Program-made: the position numbers and the translations under genes
Source of the DNA: Acidimicrobiales bacterium
GTDB lineage: Bacteria; Actinomycetota; Acidimicrobiia; Acidimicrobiales; VFJN01
Assembly (NCBI GenBank): GCA_035316325.1
Contig: DATHJB010000091.1
Location: 1 to 39,748 of the forward strand
DNA: 39,748 bases
Direction of reading: 5' to 3'
Part shown: positions 25,169 to 34,093 of the stretch, piece after piece
How positions within the stretch are numbered: position 1 is the first letter of the stretch
Layout of the letters: every line of letters starts with the position of its first letter
The notes under the pieces: generated by a model
What the model was told of the DNA's origin: nothing
Databases searched by the model: none
What the model saw: only the letters and a program-made list of their open reading frames with translations

Positions 25169-26146
25169 TCAATGCTTGGCGTGGGGGTCGAAGGCGTCGC
25201 GCAAGCCGTCGCCGAGGGCGTTCACGCACAGCACCGTGATCAGGATGGCGAAGCCGGGGAACAGCAGCGTGTGGATGGTCTCGTCGAAGTTGTCGCGGTT
25301 GTCGTTGAGCATGGTCCCCCACGAGATGTCCGGACGTTGCACGCCGAAGCCGAGGAACGACAGGGTCGACTCGGCGATGATCGCCACCGCGATCTGCAGC
25401 GTGAGGTTCACCATGATCGGCCCGATGCAGTTCGGCAGGATGTGCCGCAGGACGATCCGCGGCCCGGACGCACCGGCAGCCCGGGCGCCCTCGACGAACT
25501 CCTTCTCCTTCAGCGACAGCGTGAGACCGCGCACGACCCGGGCGATCTGCATCCAGAACAGCCCGGCCAGCACGAACACCACGGTGTTCGGCTTCTTGCC
25601 GAAGCGCTCCAGGGCCACCGCCAGCACGGCGATCAGGGGGACCAGCAGGAACAGGTCGGTCAGCCGCATGAGGATCTGGTCGACCCACTTGCCGTACAGG
25701 CCGGCCAGCGCTCCGAACGCGGTGCCCACGATCGTCGACACGATGGCGACGCTGAGGCCGATGCGCAGGGAGATCTGGCCGCCGTAGAGGACGTCCGTGA
25801 ACACGTCGCGGCCGCCCTCGTCCGTGCCGAACCAGTGCTCGCCGCTGGGCGACTCGTTCCGGGCCAGCAGATCGGTCTGGCCCTTCGGGAAGTCGGAGAT
25901 CCAGGCGGCGCTGAAGCACAGCACGAACAGGAGCACCAGGATGAACATCGAGACGATGGCGAACTTGTGGCGCCGGAAGCGCCGGGAGAACAGCTGCCAC
26001 TGCGACAGGGCCACGGGCTCGGACGGACCGGAGACGTCGCCGCCTTCGATGCCGAGCTCGAGCGCCAGCGGCGCGCCGGCAGCGTCCTGGGCAACAGTGC
26101 TGTCGAGCTCGACGCTGTCGCCGCGGGGGCTCACCGGGCTGATCAT
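25169..26146 (-). CDS. Peptide ABC transporter permease, DppC/OppC type
   Basis: The product is 325 aa. A long cytoplasmic N-terminus (about 50 residues) precedes the first membrane helix. LARNESPSGEHWFGTDEGGRDVFTDVLYG is the OppC/DppC signature, and the EAA loop EFVEGARAAGASGPRIVLRHILPN contacts the ATPases. About six membrane helices are seen. It overlaps the DppB-type gene by 4 nt (ATGA). Confidence 0.95.
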   Translation of the reverse strand: MISPVSPRGDSVELDSTVAQDAAGAPLALELGIEGGDVSGPSEPVALSQWQLFSRRFRRHKFAIVSMFILVLLFVLCFSAAWISDFPKGQTDLLARNESPSGEHWFGTDEGGRDVFTDVLYGGQISLRIGLSVAIVSTIVGTAFGALAGLYGKWVDQILMRLTDLFLLVPLIAVLAVALERFGKKPNTVVFVLAGLFWMQIARVVRGLTLSLKEKEFVEGARAAGASGPRIVLRHILPNCIGPIMVNLTLQIAVAIIAESTLSFLGFGVQRPDISWGTMLNDNRDNFDETIHTLLFPGFAILITVLCVNALGDGLRDAFDPHAKH

Positions 26147-27117
26147 GAGACCCTCACTCTCGGGTCGAGCACGCCGTACAGGACGTCGGCCAGCAGGTTG
26201 AACACCAGGATGAAGACGCCGGAGACCATCATCCAGGCGAGGATGACGGGCGCGTCACCGTTGAGCAGCGCGTCGTAGAAGAGCTTGCCCATGCCGGGGA
26301 TGTTGAAGATGAACTCGGTGATGATGAGCCCGCCGAACAGCAGGCCGATGTCGACGGCCATCACCGTGACCAGCGGGATCAGCGAGTTGCGCACGCCGTG
26401 GCGCAGGATCACCGTCCGCCGGGGCACGCCCTTCGCCCGGGCGGTGCGGATGTAGTCGGACGACAGCACGTCGAGCGTCGCCGCCCGCTGGAAGCGGGTC
26501 CAGCTGGCCACGATCTGCACGGTGAGCGTCATGACCGGGAGGATCAGGTGCTGGACGTAGTCCCAGTTGAAGCCCGACTGGCCGGCGCTGTGCAGCCCGA
26601 CGAACTTCAGTGGCGCCGAGTCCAGGTTGAACCACTGGATCGGCTCCACGGCTATGTAGTGGATCGCCAGGTAGGCGAAGAAGAAGGGGGGCATGGCGAT
26701 GCCCACGTAGGAGAGGCCCGTGAAGAGGTAGTCGCCGAACGAGTACTGCTTCACCGCCGAGTAGACGCCGATCGACATCGCGACGATCGACGAGAGGAGC
26801 ACGCCCCAGACGATCAGCTGCAGGGTGTTCCCGAACGCCCGCTGGATCATGGACGACACGTCCTCGCGGGTGCGGGAGCTCTCGCCGAAGTCGCCGGTGA
26901 CGAAGTCCCCGAGCCAGTTGCCGTACTGCACCATGATCGGATCGTCGAGGCCGAGGCGCTCGCGCTCCTGCTGCACCACCGTCCGGTCGCGCGACTGCGC
27001 CAGGCGCGCGGTCGGGTCGAAGGTGTCGGTCGTGCGCACCGCCCAGAACAGGATGAGCGAGCCCAGCAACAGGAGGGGGATGGAGTAGAGGAATCGGCGA
27101 AGGATGAGCGTGCCCAC
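26143..27117 (-). CDS. Peptide ABC transporter permease, DppB/OppB type
   Basis: The product is 324 aa. The N-terminal helix LILRRFLYSIPLLLLGSLILFWA, the periplasmic segment with ERLGLDDPIMVQYGNWL, and the EAA loop SSDYIRTARAKGVPRRTVILRHGVRNSLIPLV are typical. About six membrane helices are seen. The GTG at 27117 has AAGGAGGAG upstream. It forms the transmembrane channel with the DppC-type subunit. Confidence 0.95.
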   Translation of the reverse strand: MGTLILRRFLYSIPLLLLGSLILFWAVRTTDTFDPTARLAQSRDRTVVQQERERLGLDDPIMVQYGNWLGDFVTGDFGESSRTREDVSSMIQRAFGNTLQLIVWGVLLSSIVAMSIGVYSAVKQYSFGDYLFTGLSYVGIAMPPFFFAYLAIHYIAVEPIQWFNLDSAPLKFVGLHSAGQSGFNWDYVQHLILPVMTLTVQIVASWTRFQRAATLDVLSSDYIRTARAKGVPRRTVILRHGVRNSLIPLVTVMAVDIGLLFGGLIITEFIFNIPGMGKLFYDALLNGDAPVILAWMMVSGVFILVFNLLADVLYGVLDPRVRVS

Positions 27118-27215
27118 GGTTGCTCCTCCTTGGGGTCGAGAGCGGATGGAGCTTGGGTGCCCGCTGTGGGGCCCGGCGCTCGGCCGGGCCCCACAGGCAG
27201 GTCAGACCCGATTAC

Positions 27216-28922
27216 CTACGAAGCCGCGAGGGCCCACGTGTGCATGTCCGCGAACGGACCGAAGATGGGGTTGTCCTCACCCTCCTGCGGGCCGACGATG
27301 TCGTTGCTCCACAGGAACAGGTTGGGCAGCGGGTCCAGCGGGATGGACGTCGCGTCCTCCGCCAGCAGCGCGTCCGCGTCCGCCATGGCCGTCGAGCGCT
27401 CCTCCGCATCGGGGTTGCGATCCACCTCGGTCAACGGCTCGTCCGCGTCGGGGATGTTCGTGCGGGTCCAGTTCTGGCCGCTGAACTCGTTCTCCGCGGT
27501 CGGGATGTTGGTCGTCAGGAACAGGCTGCTCACCGACGGCTCCAGGCTGGTCAGCACCTGTGCGTACAGGGCCAGCTGGAAGTCGCCCTGGGGCAGCGCC
27601 TGACCGAACAGGTCACCGGCCGCCAGGTTGTCGATGGTGATCTCGAAGCCGGCCTCGGCGGCCTGCTCCCGGATCACGTCCTGGGTCAGCTCACGACGGG
27701 CGTTGCCCTCGGTCGTCCGGAAGACGGCCGCGGCACGCTGGCCGCCCTTGGCCCAGATGCCGTCGTCACCCTTGGCCCAGCCGTCGCCTTCCATGAGCTC
27801 GTCGACCTGGTCGAGGTCCTGCTCGTAGCCGGCGAAGGCCTGCGGGTCACCGAAGTCACCCAGGATGGTGGCGTTGAACGACTGCGAGGCCTCGGTGATG
27901 CCGAGCTCGCCGAAGAGTGCCTCGACGACCGCGTTGCGGTCGAGCGAGTAGGCGAACGCCTGACGCACGGCCTGCGAATCGAAGGGCGGCTTCTCGTTGT
28001 TGATCCACAGAGCCTCGAGGTTCGGCGTGCTGTCGGCGTTGATGCTCGACCCCGTCCCCTCGATGCCCGCCGCGATCTGCTCGACGGCGTCGAGCTGCGG
28101 CTGCGGGTAGATCGCCTTCGTCTCGCCGGCCTTGAAGGACTCGAACTCGGCCGAGGTGTCGGCCACGAGCTGGAAGGTCACGGTGTCGAGCGTCGGCTTG
28201 GGATCGCCCCACCAGTTCTCGTTCGGGACCAGCACCGTGCTCGTGCCCGGCGTCCAGCTGTCGATGACCCACGGGCCACCCGACCACTCGTAGCCCCGAC
28301 CCATGGCCGCCTCGATGTCCTGACCCTCGAGGATGTGCGAGGGGAGGATGCCGAACTGGCCACCGAAGAGCTGCTTCCAACCCGCGTACGGGTTCTCGTA
28401 GGTCACCACCGGCGTCTTGTCGTCGGTGCAGTCGACCGACCCGATGTCGACGAAACCGGTGCGGTCGTAGATGTCGGCACCGTTCTTCACGTGGTCCCAC
28501 GTGAAGACGAAGTCCTGGCACACGATCGGCTCACCGTCGGACCACACCGCGTCGTCGCTGATCGAGTAGGTGACGACCTGCTCCGGATCGAGCTCGATCT
28601 CGGGCTCGCCGTTGAGCAGGATGCTCGGCTCGTAGTCCCAGGTGTCGTCGTCCTGCTTCACGATGTCGAACGCGCGCGGCATGGTGTTCACCTGCGCCGT
28701 CCAGAAGCCCCATGATGCACCCGAGCAGCTGAGAGTCCACGCCATGCAGTCGGGCTCCTGCTCGGCCCCCAGGACGAGGTCGCCGCCCTCCTGCGTAGCT
28801 ACGTCTGCTTCCTGATCGCCTTCGCTGCTGGCATCGTCGTCGTCGTCGCCACATGCCGCTGCGATCATCGACAGGCCAAGAATGAGAGCAAGGAGCTGCA
28901 AGCCCCTGCGCTGTCGTCTCAT
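27216..28922 (-). CDS. Peptide ABC transporter substrate-binding lipoprotein (SBP family 5)
   Basis: The product is 568 aa. A lipoprotein signal peptide with lipobox IAAAC (lipidated C24) is followed by an acidic tether CGDDDDDASSEGDQEAD and then a family 5 binding domain. Landmarks are YSISDDAVWSDGEPIVCQDFVFTWDHV, YEWSGGPWVIDSWTPGTSTVLVPNE and the later RQAFAYSLDRNAVVEALFG. It captures peptides or other solutes outside the cell for the permeases downstream. The ATG at 28922 has CCAGGAGGTCC upstream. It is the first gene of the operon, and the 98-nt gap before the permease gene may allow its higher expression. The ligand cannot be predicted. Confidence 0.95.
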   Translation of the reverse strand: MRRQRRGLQLLALILGLSMIAAACGDDDDDASSEGDQEADVATQEGGDLVLGAEQEPDCMAWTLSCSGASWGFWTAQVNTMPRAFDIVKQDDDTWDYEPSILLNGEPEIELDPEQVVTYSISDDAVWSDGEPIVCQDFVFTWDHVKNGADIYDRTGFVDIGSVDCTDDKTPVVTYENPYAGWKQLFGGQFGILPSHILEGQDIEAAMGRGYEWSGGPWVIDSWTPGTSTVLVPNENWWGDPKPTLDTVTFQLVADTSAEFESFKAGETKAIYPQPQLDAVEQIAAGIEGTGSSINADSTPNLEALWINNEKPPFDSQAVRQAFAYSLDRNAVVEALFGELGITEASQSFNATILGDFGDPQAFAGYEQDLDQVDELMEGDGWAKGDDGIWAKGGQRAAAVFRTTEGNARRELTQDVIREQAAEAGFEITIDNLAAGDLFGQALPQGDFQLALYAQVLTSLEPSVSSLFLTTNIPTAENEFSGQNWTRTNIPDADEPLTEVDRNPDAEERSTAMADADALLAEDATSIPLDPLPNLFLWSNDIVGPQEGEDNPIFGPFADMHTWALAAS

Positions 28923-29228
28923 GTAGTGGACCTCCTGGAGGGATCGGCGGGGAGACACCGACGAGCCACACGGTGCCGCCGGACTTCCTCCCCCTTGGTC
29001 GGGACCCGCCGCGAAACTCGGTTGACCGCGGTCGACCGACGTGACGAGCGCGCGGGACATTACCAGGATTGTCCACACATGTCCCGTTTCAACTAGCTGA
29101 ACAGCAGCTTGTACTCGGACCGGGCTGAGCACTCCGCGACCGATCGGGGGCTTTGTCGTACAACCTGCTCTGCCGCGACGGGACGCGCGTCCACATTGCG
29201 AACCGGGGGCCTCACTACCCCCGCCCGC
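28923..29228 (-). promoter_or_regulatory. 306-nt spacer with the peptide-importer leader
   Basis: The region between the binding-protein gene and tpiA holds no convincing gene. It carries the importer promoter near 29057-29085 and a leader of roughly 125 nt ending in a strong ribosome-binding site. GTCGACCG-like and CGGTCAACCG segments near 29020-29040 could form weak stems. The tpiA-proximal part (29100-29228) shows CCCCCG/CGGGGG complementarity that could terminate glycolytic transcripts. Confidence 0.45.
29053..29086 (-). promoter_or_regulatory. Promoter of the peptide importer within an 8-bp inverted repeat
   Basis: On the minus strand GGGACA (revcomp of 29080-29085) and TAATGT (revcomp of 29057-29062) are spaced 17 nt, matching -35 and -10 elements, with TG two bases before the -10. 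Both lie in a perfect inverted repeat CGGGACAT-N18-ATGTCCCG (29053-29060, 29079-29086). A repressor bound there would cover both promoter elements. Confidence 0.6.
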
Positions 29229-30020
29229 TCACGCCCAATCGCGATAGCGCACGATGCCCGCGAAGCTCTCGGCTTCGAGGCTCGCACCGCCCACCAGCGC
29301 ACCGTCGACGTCGGGGCACGCCATGAGCGCCGCGGTGTTCTCGGCCTTCACCGACCCGCCGTACTGGATGCGGATCGCGTCGGAGGTCTCCCGGTCGTAC
29401 AGCTCGGCCACCTGGACGCGGATGCGCTGGCAGACGACCTGGGCGTCGTCGGGCGTCGCGGTGCGGCCGGTGCCGATCGCCCAGATGGGCTCGTACGCGA
29501 TCACCATGCCGGCGACCTGCTCCGGGCTCAGGCCGGCGAGACCCGCTCCCACCTGGCCCACCACCTTCGCCTCGGTGCCGTCGGCCTCGCGCTCCTCCAG
29601 CGTCTCGCCGACACAGAGGATGGGCGTCATGCCGTTGCGGAAGATGGCGTGCACCTTCTTGCTCACCCACTCGTCGGACTCGCCGAACACTTCGCGCCGT
29701 TCGGAGTGCCCGGCGATGACGAACTGCACATCGAGCTTGGCCAGCATCGCCGGCGACACCGCGCCCGTGAAGGCACCGGCGTCCTCCCAGTGGCAGTCCT
29801 GGGCACCGATGTGGATCGGCGGGGCGTCCTTCTCGGCCAGGAAGTAGGTCTGCACCGTGCGGATGTCGGTGAAGGGCGGGTGGATCGACACGTCGACCAG
29901 GTCGAAGTCCTCGACCGTCAGCTCGTAGACCAGCTTCTGCACCAGCGCGGTGGCCTCGAAGTGGTTCAGGTTCATCTTCCAGTTGCCGCTGATCAACGGC
30001 TTGCGCTTGGCCTGGGCCAT
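29229..30020 (-). CDS. tpiA: Triosephosphate isomerase
   Basis: The product is 263 aa, the normal length. Catalytic residues are visible in NWKMN (Lys), IAGHSERR (His) and IAYEPIWAIGTG (Glu), with the phosphate-binding YGGSVKAEN. It interconverts dihydroxyacetone phosphate and glyceraldehyde 3-phosphate in glycolysis. Its ATG abuts the pgk stop without a gap, so tpiA, pgk and gap form one minus-strand operon. Confidence 0.98.
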   Translation of the reverse strand: MAQAKRKPLISGNWKMNLNHFEATALVQKLVYELTVEDFDLVDVSIHPPFTDIRTVQTYFLAEKDAPPIHIGAQDCHWEDAGAFTGAVSPAMLAKLDVQFVIAGHSERREVFGESDEWVSKKVHAIFRNGMTPILCVGETLEEREADGTEAKVVGQVGAGLAGLSPEQVAGMVIAYEPIWAIGTGRTATPDDAQVVCQRIRVQVAELYDRETSDAIRIQYGGSVKAENTAALMACPDVDGALVGGASLEAESFAGIVRYRDWA

Positions 30021-31145
30021 CTACTTCGTCATCCCTTCTCGGAGAGCGGCGAGGCCGGGCAGGTCGCCCTCCTCCAGCAGCTCCAGCGACGCTCCCCCGC
30101 CGGTCGACACGTGGTCGATCCGGTCGTCCAGCCCGAACTGGGCCAGGGCCGCGGCGCTGTCGCCGCCCCCGACCACGGTGAACCCGTTGGCGTCGGCCAC
30201 CGCCTCGGCCACGGCCCGGGTGCCGGCTTCGAAGCGCGGATCCTCGAACACCCCCATCGGGCCGTTCCAGAAGATCGTGCGGGCCTCGGCGATGCGGTCG
30301 CCGAAGTCGGCGGCGGAGCCGGGGCCGATGTCGACGCCCTTCCAGCCGTCCGGGAGCGACGTGCCGGCCTGGCGGACGTCACCGCCCTTCTCGGGCGCGA
30401 ACAGCTCGCCGCCGGGGCCGAGCGCCGTCACGTCGCTGGGCAGGACCACCGGGCGGCCGGCGTCGAGCAGCGCCCTGCAGGCGTCGACCATGTCGGGCTC
30501 GAACAGGCTGTCGCCGATCGGGTGGCCCTGGGCGGCCAGGAACGTGAAGCACATGCCGCCGCCGATGAGCACCTCGTCGGCCACGCCGAGCAGCGCCCCG
30601 ATCACCGCCAGCTTGTCGCTCACCTTGGAGCCGCCGAGGATCGCCGTGAACTTCCGCTTCGGGTTGTTCCGGAGGCCGAGGAGCACGTCGACCTCCTTCG
30701 CCAGCAGGCGTCCGGCCGCCGACGGGAGGTAGCGGGGCGGGCCGACGATCGACGCGTGGGCCCGGTGCGAGGCCCCGAAGGCGTCGTTGACGTAGGCGTC
30801 GAACCCGTCGATCAGCTTCGCCACGAACGCCGGGTCGTCGGCCTCCTCGCCCGGGTCGTAGCGCAGGTTCTCCAACAGCTCGACGCCGTCGGTCAGCTCA
30901 CCGAGGCGCTCGCGGACGGGCTCGACCGAGTAGCGAGGGTCGGGCGTGCCCTTCGGGCGACCCAGGTGGGTGCAGGCGGTGACCTGCGCCCCGTGGTCCT
31001 GCAGCCACCCGATGGTGGGCAGGGCGGCGCGGATGCGCAGGTCGTCGGTGATCTTCCCGCCGGACAGGGGGACGTTGAAGTCGGCGCGGAGGAGGACCCG
31101 CTTCCCCTCCAGGGGCGGCAGGTCCTCCAGCGTGGGGAGGCTCAT
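30021..31145 (-). CDS. pgk: Phosphoglycerate kinase
   Basis: The product is 374 aa, slightly shorter than the usual 390-400. The N-terminal VLLRADFNVPL, the substrate-binding HLGRPKG, ILGGSKVSDKLAVIGALL and the C-terminal VVGGGDSAAALAQFG with STGGGASLELLE are all present. It transfers phosphate from 1,3-bisphosphoglycerate to ADP. The ATG at 31145 follows gap by 20 nt. Confidence 0.98.
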   Translation of the reverse strand: MSLPTLEDLPPLEGKRVLLRADFNVPLSGGKITDDLRIRAALPTIGWLQDHGAQVTACTHLGRPKGTPDPRYSVEPVRERLGELTDGVELLENLRYDPGEEADDPAFVAKLIDGFDAYVNDAFGASHRAHASIVGPPRYLPSAAGRLLAKEVDVLLGLRNNPKRKFTAILGGSKVSDKLAVIGALLGVADEVLIGGGMCFTFLAAQGHPIGDSLFEPDMVDACRALLDAGRPVVLPSDVTALGPGGELFAPEKGGDVRQAGTSLPDGWKGVDIGPGSAADFGDRIAEARTIFWNGPMGVFEDPRFEAGTRAVAEAVADANGFTVVGGGDSAAALAQFGLDDRIDHVSTGGGASLELLEEGDLPGLAALREGMTK

Positions 31146-31165
31146 GGCGTGGGTGCCGGTGCCGG

Positions 31166-32179
31166 TCAGGATTGGTTGCCGGCGCCGACGACGAGGGTGA
31201 TGTCGACCAGGCGGTTCGAGTAGCCCCACTCGTTGTCGTACCAGCCGAAGACCTTGACCAGGTTGCCGATCGACATCGTCATCTTGGAGTCGAACGTGCA
31301 GCTGGCGGGCGAGCCCACGATGTCGGACGACACCAGCGGCGCCTCCGAGTACTCGAGCACGTCGGCCAGCGGGCCCGACTGCGCCGCGGCGGCGTACGCC
31401 TCGTTCACCTCGTCCTTGGTGACCTCGCGGCCGAGGACACCCGTGAAGTCGGTCAGCGAGCCGACGGGCACGGGGACGCGCACGGACTGGCCGTCGAGCT
31501 TGCCCTGCATCGACTCCAGCACCAGGCCGGTGGCCCGGGCGGCGCCGGTGCTGGCCGGGATCAGGTTGATGGCGGCGGCCCGCGCCCGGCGCAGGTCGGA
31601 GTGGGGGCCGTCGACCAGGCTCTGGTCGCCCGTGTAGGCGTGGATCGTGGTCATCAGGCCCGTCTCGACACCGAAGGCATCGTCGAGCACCTTGATCATG
31701 GGCACGAAGCAGTTGGTGGTGCAGGAGGCGTTCGACACCACCTTGTGGGTGGCGGGGTCGAAGGTGTCGTCGTTGACGCCGACCACGAAGGTGGCGTCCG
31801 CGCCGCCGGCCGGGGCCGACACGATCACGAACGGGGCGCCGGCCTCGAGGTGGGCGGCGGCCTTGGACCGTTCGGTGAAGAAGCCGGTCGACTCGACCAC
31901 CACGTCGACGCCCAGGTCGCTCCAGGGGAGCTCCTTGGGATCGCGTACGGCCAGGACCTTGAGGGTGTCACCGTCGACCTTGATGCCGTCGTCGGTGGCC
32001 TCGACGTCGCCGTCGAAGCGTCCCAGCACCGAGTCGTACTTGAGCAGGTGCGCCATCGTCTCGACCGACCCGAGGTCGTTGACGGCAACGAAGTCGATGT
32101 CGGCACCGGCCTTCTTCGCCGCTCGGAAGAAGTTCCGGCCGATGCGGCCGAAGCCGTTGATCCCCACGCGGATGGTCAT
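31166..32179 (-). CDS. gap: Glyceraldehyde-3-phosphate dehydrogenase, type I
   Basis: The product is 337 aa. The NAD-binding GINGFGRIGRNFFRAA, the active-site SNASCTTNCFVPMIKVL with its catalytic Cys, and the C-terminal WYDNEWGYSNRLVD are intact. It oxidises glyceraldehyde 3-phosphate to 1,3-bisphosphoglycerate. It is the first of the gap-pgk-tpiA run. The 66-nt gap to yvcK leaves no room for whiA, which occupies this position in many actinobacteria. Confidence 0.98.
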   Translation of the reverse strand: MTIRVGINGFGRIGRNFFRAAKKAGADIDFVAVNDLGSVETMAHLLKYDSVLGRFDGDVEATDDGIKVDGDTLKVLAVRDPKELPWSDLGVDVVVESTGFFTERSKAAAHLEAGAPFVIVSAPAGGADATFVVGVNDDTFDPATHKVVSNASCTTNCFVPMIKVLDDAFGVETGLMTTIHAYTGDQSLVDGPHSDLRRARAAAINLIPASTGAARATGLVLESMQGKLDGQSVRVPVPVGSLTDFTGVLGREVTKDEVNEAYAAAAQSGPLADVLEYSEAPLVSSDIVGSPASCTFDSKMTMSIGNLVKVFGWYDNEWGYSNRLVDITLVVGAGNQS

Positions 32180-32245
32180 CAGAGCAGACCTCTCTCACTC
32201 TCTGTGTTGCGAACGCTTCGCTGCGACGGCTGTTGGCAGCGCACC

Positions 32246-33160
32246 TTACGAGCACGACATTAGGGCGGCCAACGCACTGCCCAGCTTGACGCTGTCGTGG
32301 GCCAGGCCGTGCGGGCGGGCCACCTCCGCGGTCACCACCTTCACCCCCGTGTCGGCCCCGAAGTCGGTCGGGCTCTCGGTGGTGCCCGAGTGCACCAGCA
32401 CCACGTCGACCTCGATCCCGTGGGCGCGCACGGCCTCGACGTGGCGGGCGGCGTCGTAGCCCGCGGTCTCGGCACCGTCGGCGTGGAGGTTGCAGACGTA
32501 CACCCGCTGGGCGTCGGTCTTGGCGATCGCGTCCCGCAGGTCGTCCACCACGGCCGCCGCCAGAACCGAGGAGTAGAGGGAGCCGGGGCCGAGCACCACC
32601 TGGTCGGCGGCGAGGACGGTCTCCGCCAGGCCGGCGGGGGCCCGGGCGCCGGGCGGGTCGAGGCCGACCTGCTCGATGTCGTCGGTGGCCGACACCGCCA
32701 CCTGGCCGACGACGTGGGCGCCGCCGGCCGTCCGGCCGCAGAGCCGCACGGGCTCGACGGTGGCGGGCAGGACCCGTGCCGTGGCCGGGTCGAGGCCGAG
32801 CAGGCGGGCGACCTCGTCGATCGCGGCCAGGGGGTCGCCGGTCACCTCGCCCAGGGCCGCCAGCAGGAGGTTGCCGAGGGCGTGGCCCTCCACGTCGGTG
32901 CCGGCGAAGCGGTGCTCCAGCGCCCGGCCCAGCGGCAGCTGCTCGATGCCCGCCATCGCCACCAGGCACCGCCGCAGGTCCCCGGGGGCCAGCATGTCCT
33001 TGGCGCTCCGCAACCGCCCGGTCGACCCCCCGTCGTCGGCGGTCGCGACCACCGCCGTCACCGACCCCGCGTACCCCCGCGCGGCCCGGATCGTCGTCGC
33101 CAACCCGTGCCCTCCACCCACCGCCACGATGCTCGGGCGGCGACCCGCGTCCGGGGTCAC
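32246..33160 (-). CDS. yvcK: YvcK/CofD-like gluconeogenesis regulator
   Basis: The product is 304 aa. The N-terminal IVAVGGGHGLATTIRAARGY and VVATADDGGSTGRLR motifs, PPGDLR-like APGDLRRCLVAMA, VVLGPGSLYSSVLAA and YVCNLHADGAETAGY define the YvcK (GlmR/CuvA) family. These bind UDP-sugars and link central metabolism with cell-wall precursor supply. The GTG start overlaps the rapZ stop by 4 nt. Its position between rapZ and gap matches the conserved cluster apart from the missing whiA. Confidence 0.95.
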   Translation of the reverse strand: MTPDAGRRPSIVAVGGGHGLATTIRAARGYAGSVTAVVATADDGGSTGRLRSAKDMLAPGDLRRCLVAMAGIEQLPLGRALEHRFAGTDVEGHALGNLLLAALGEVTGDPLAAIDEVARLLGLDPATARVLPATVEPVRLCGRTAGGAHVVGQVAVSATDDIEQVGLDPPGARAPAGLAETVLAADQVVLGPGSLYSSVLAAAVVDDLRDAIAKTDAQRVYVCNLHADGAETAGYDAARHVEAVRAHGIEVDVVLVHSGTTESPTDFGADTGVKVVTAEVARPHGLAHDSVKLGSALAALMSCS

Positions 33161-34035
33161 TTCTCGACGTCTCGATGGTGGACGTTGGGGGTGTAGCCCT
33201 GGCGACGGAGGAGGAGCGCGACCTGTTCGGCGAGGGCGACCGAACGGTGACGGCCGCCGGTGCAGCCCATCGCGATCGTGAGGTAGGCCTTGCCCTCGTT
33301 GAGGTAGGCGGGGATGAGCTGGGCGAACAGGTCCATCAGGTGGTCGAGGAACTCACCGGCCGCCGGCTGGCCCAGCACGAAGTCCTTCACCGGGGCGTCG
33401 AGCCCGGTCTGCGGCCGCAGCTCCTCGACCCAGTGGGGGTTGGGCAGGAAGCGGCAGTCGAACACCAGGTCGGCGTCGAGCGGCAGGCCGTGCTTGTAGC
33501 CGAACGACAGCACCGTCAGCTGCATGGCGCTGCCCTCCTCGTCCGGAGCGAACAGCACCCGCATGCGGCGCCGCAGCTCGTGGACGTTGAGGTCGCTGGT
33601 GTCGACGACGACGTCGGCCTCGGCCTTCACCTCGTCGAGCAGCCCCCGCTCCCGCTCGATGGCGGCGACCAGGTGCTCCTCGTCGCCGCTCGACGACAGC
33701 GGATGCCGCCGCCGGGTGTTGCTGTAGCGGCGCACCAGCGCGTCGTTCGACGCCTCCAGGAACAGGATCCGCACCTTCGCCCCCGACGAGCGCAGCCACG
33801 ACAGCATCGGCAGCACCTCGTCCTGGTACGCACCGGTGCCGACGACCAGGGCCACCCGCTCGATCGACGAGCGCGGCGTCTGCACCAGCTCCACCACCTT
33901 GGGCACCAGCTCCGGCGGCAGGTTGTCGATGACGAACCAGCCGAGGTCCTCCAGGTGGTCGGCCGCCAGGCTGCGGCCGGCACCCGACAGACCGGTGATG
34001 ACGACGAACTCGCTCAAGTTTCCCGCTGACGTCAC
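33157..34035 (-). CDS. rapZ: RapZ/YvcJ family nucleotide-binding protein
   Basis: The product is 292 aa. Walker A ITGLSGAGRSLAADHLED, VIDNLPPELVPKVVEL, FLEASNDALVRRYSNTRRRHPL and the C-terminal AIGCTGGRHRSVALAEQVA are family signatures. In E. coli RapZ is an RNA-binding adaptor that controls glmS; in Gram-positive species the YvcJ function is less clear. A GTG start is used. It precedes yvcK with a 4-nt overlap and follows uvrC by 58 nt. Confidence 0.95.
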   Translation of the reverse strand: MTSAGNLSEFVVITGLSGAGRSLAADHLEDLGWFVIDNLPPELVPKVVELVQTPRSSIERVALVVGTGAYQDEVLPMLSWLRSSGAKVRILFLEASNDALVRRYSNTRRRHPLSSSGDEEHLVAAIERERGLLDEVKAEADVVVDTSDLNVHELRRRMRVLFAPDEEGSAMQLTVLSFGYKHGLPLDADLVFDCRFLPNPHWVEELRPQTGLDAPVKDFVLGQPAAGEFLDHLMDLFAQLIPAYLNEGKAYLTIAMGCTGGRHRSVALAEQVALLLRRQGYTPNVHHRDVEK

Positions 34036-34093
34036 GTCTGCACGACGATGGGCATGACCTGCGCATTCTACCCAGCGGCCCGGGTCCGCCCGG

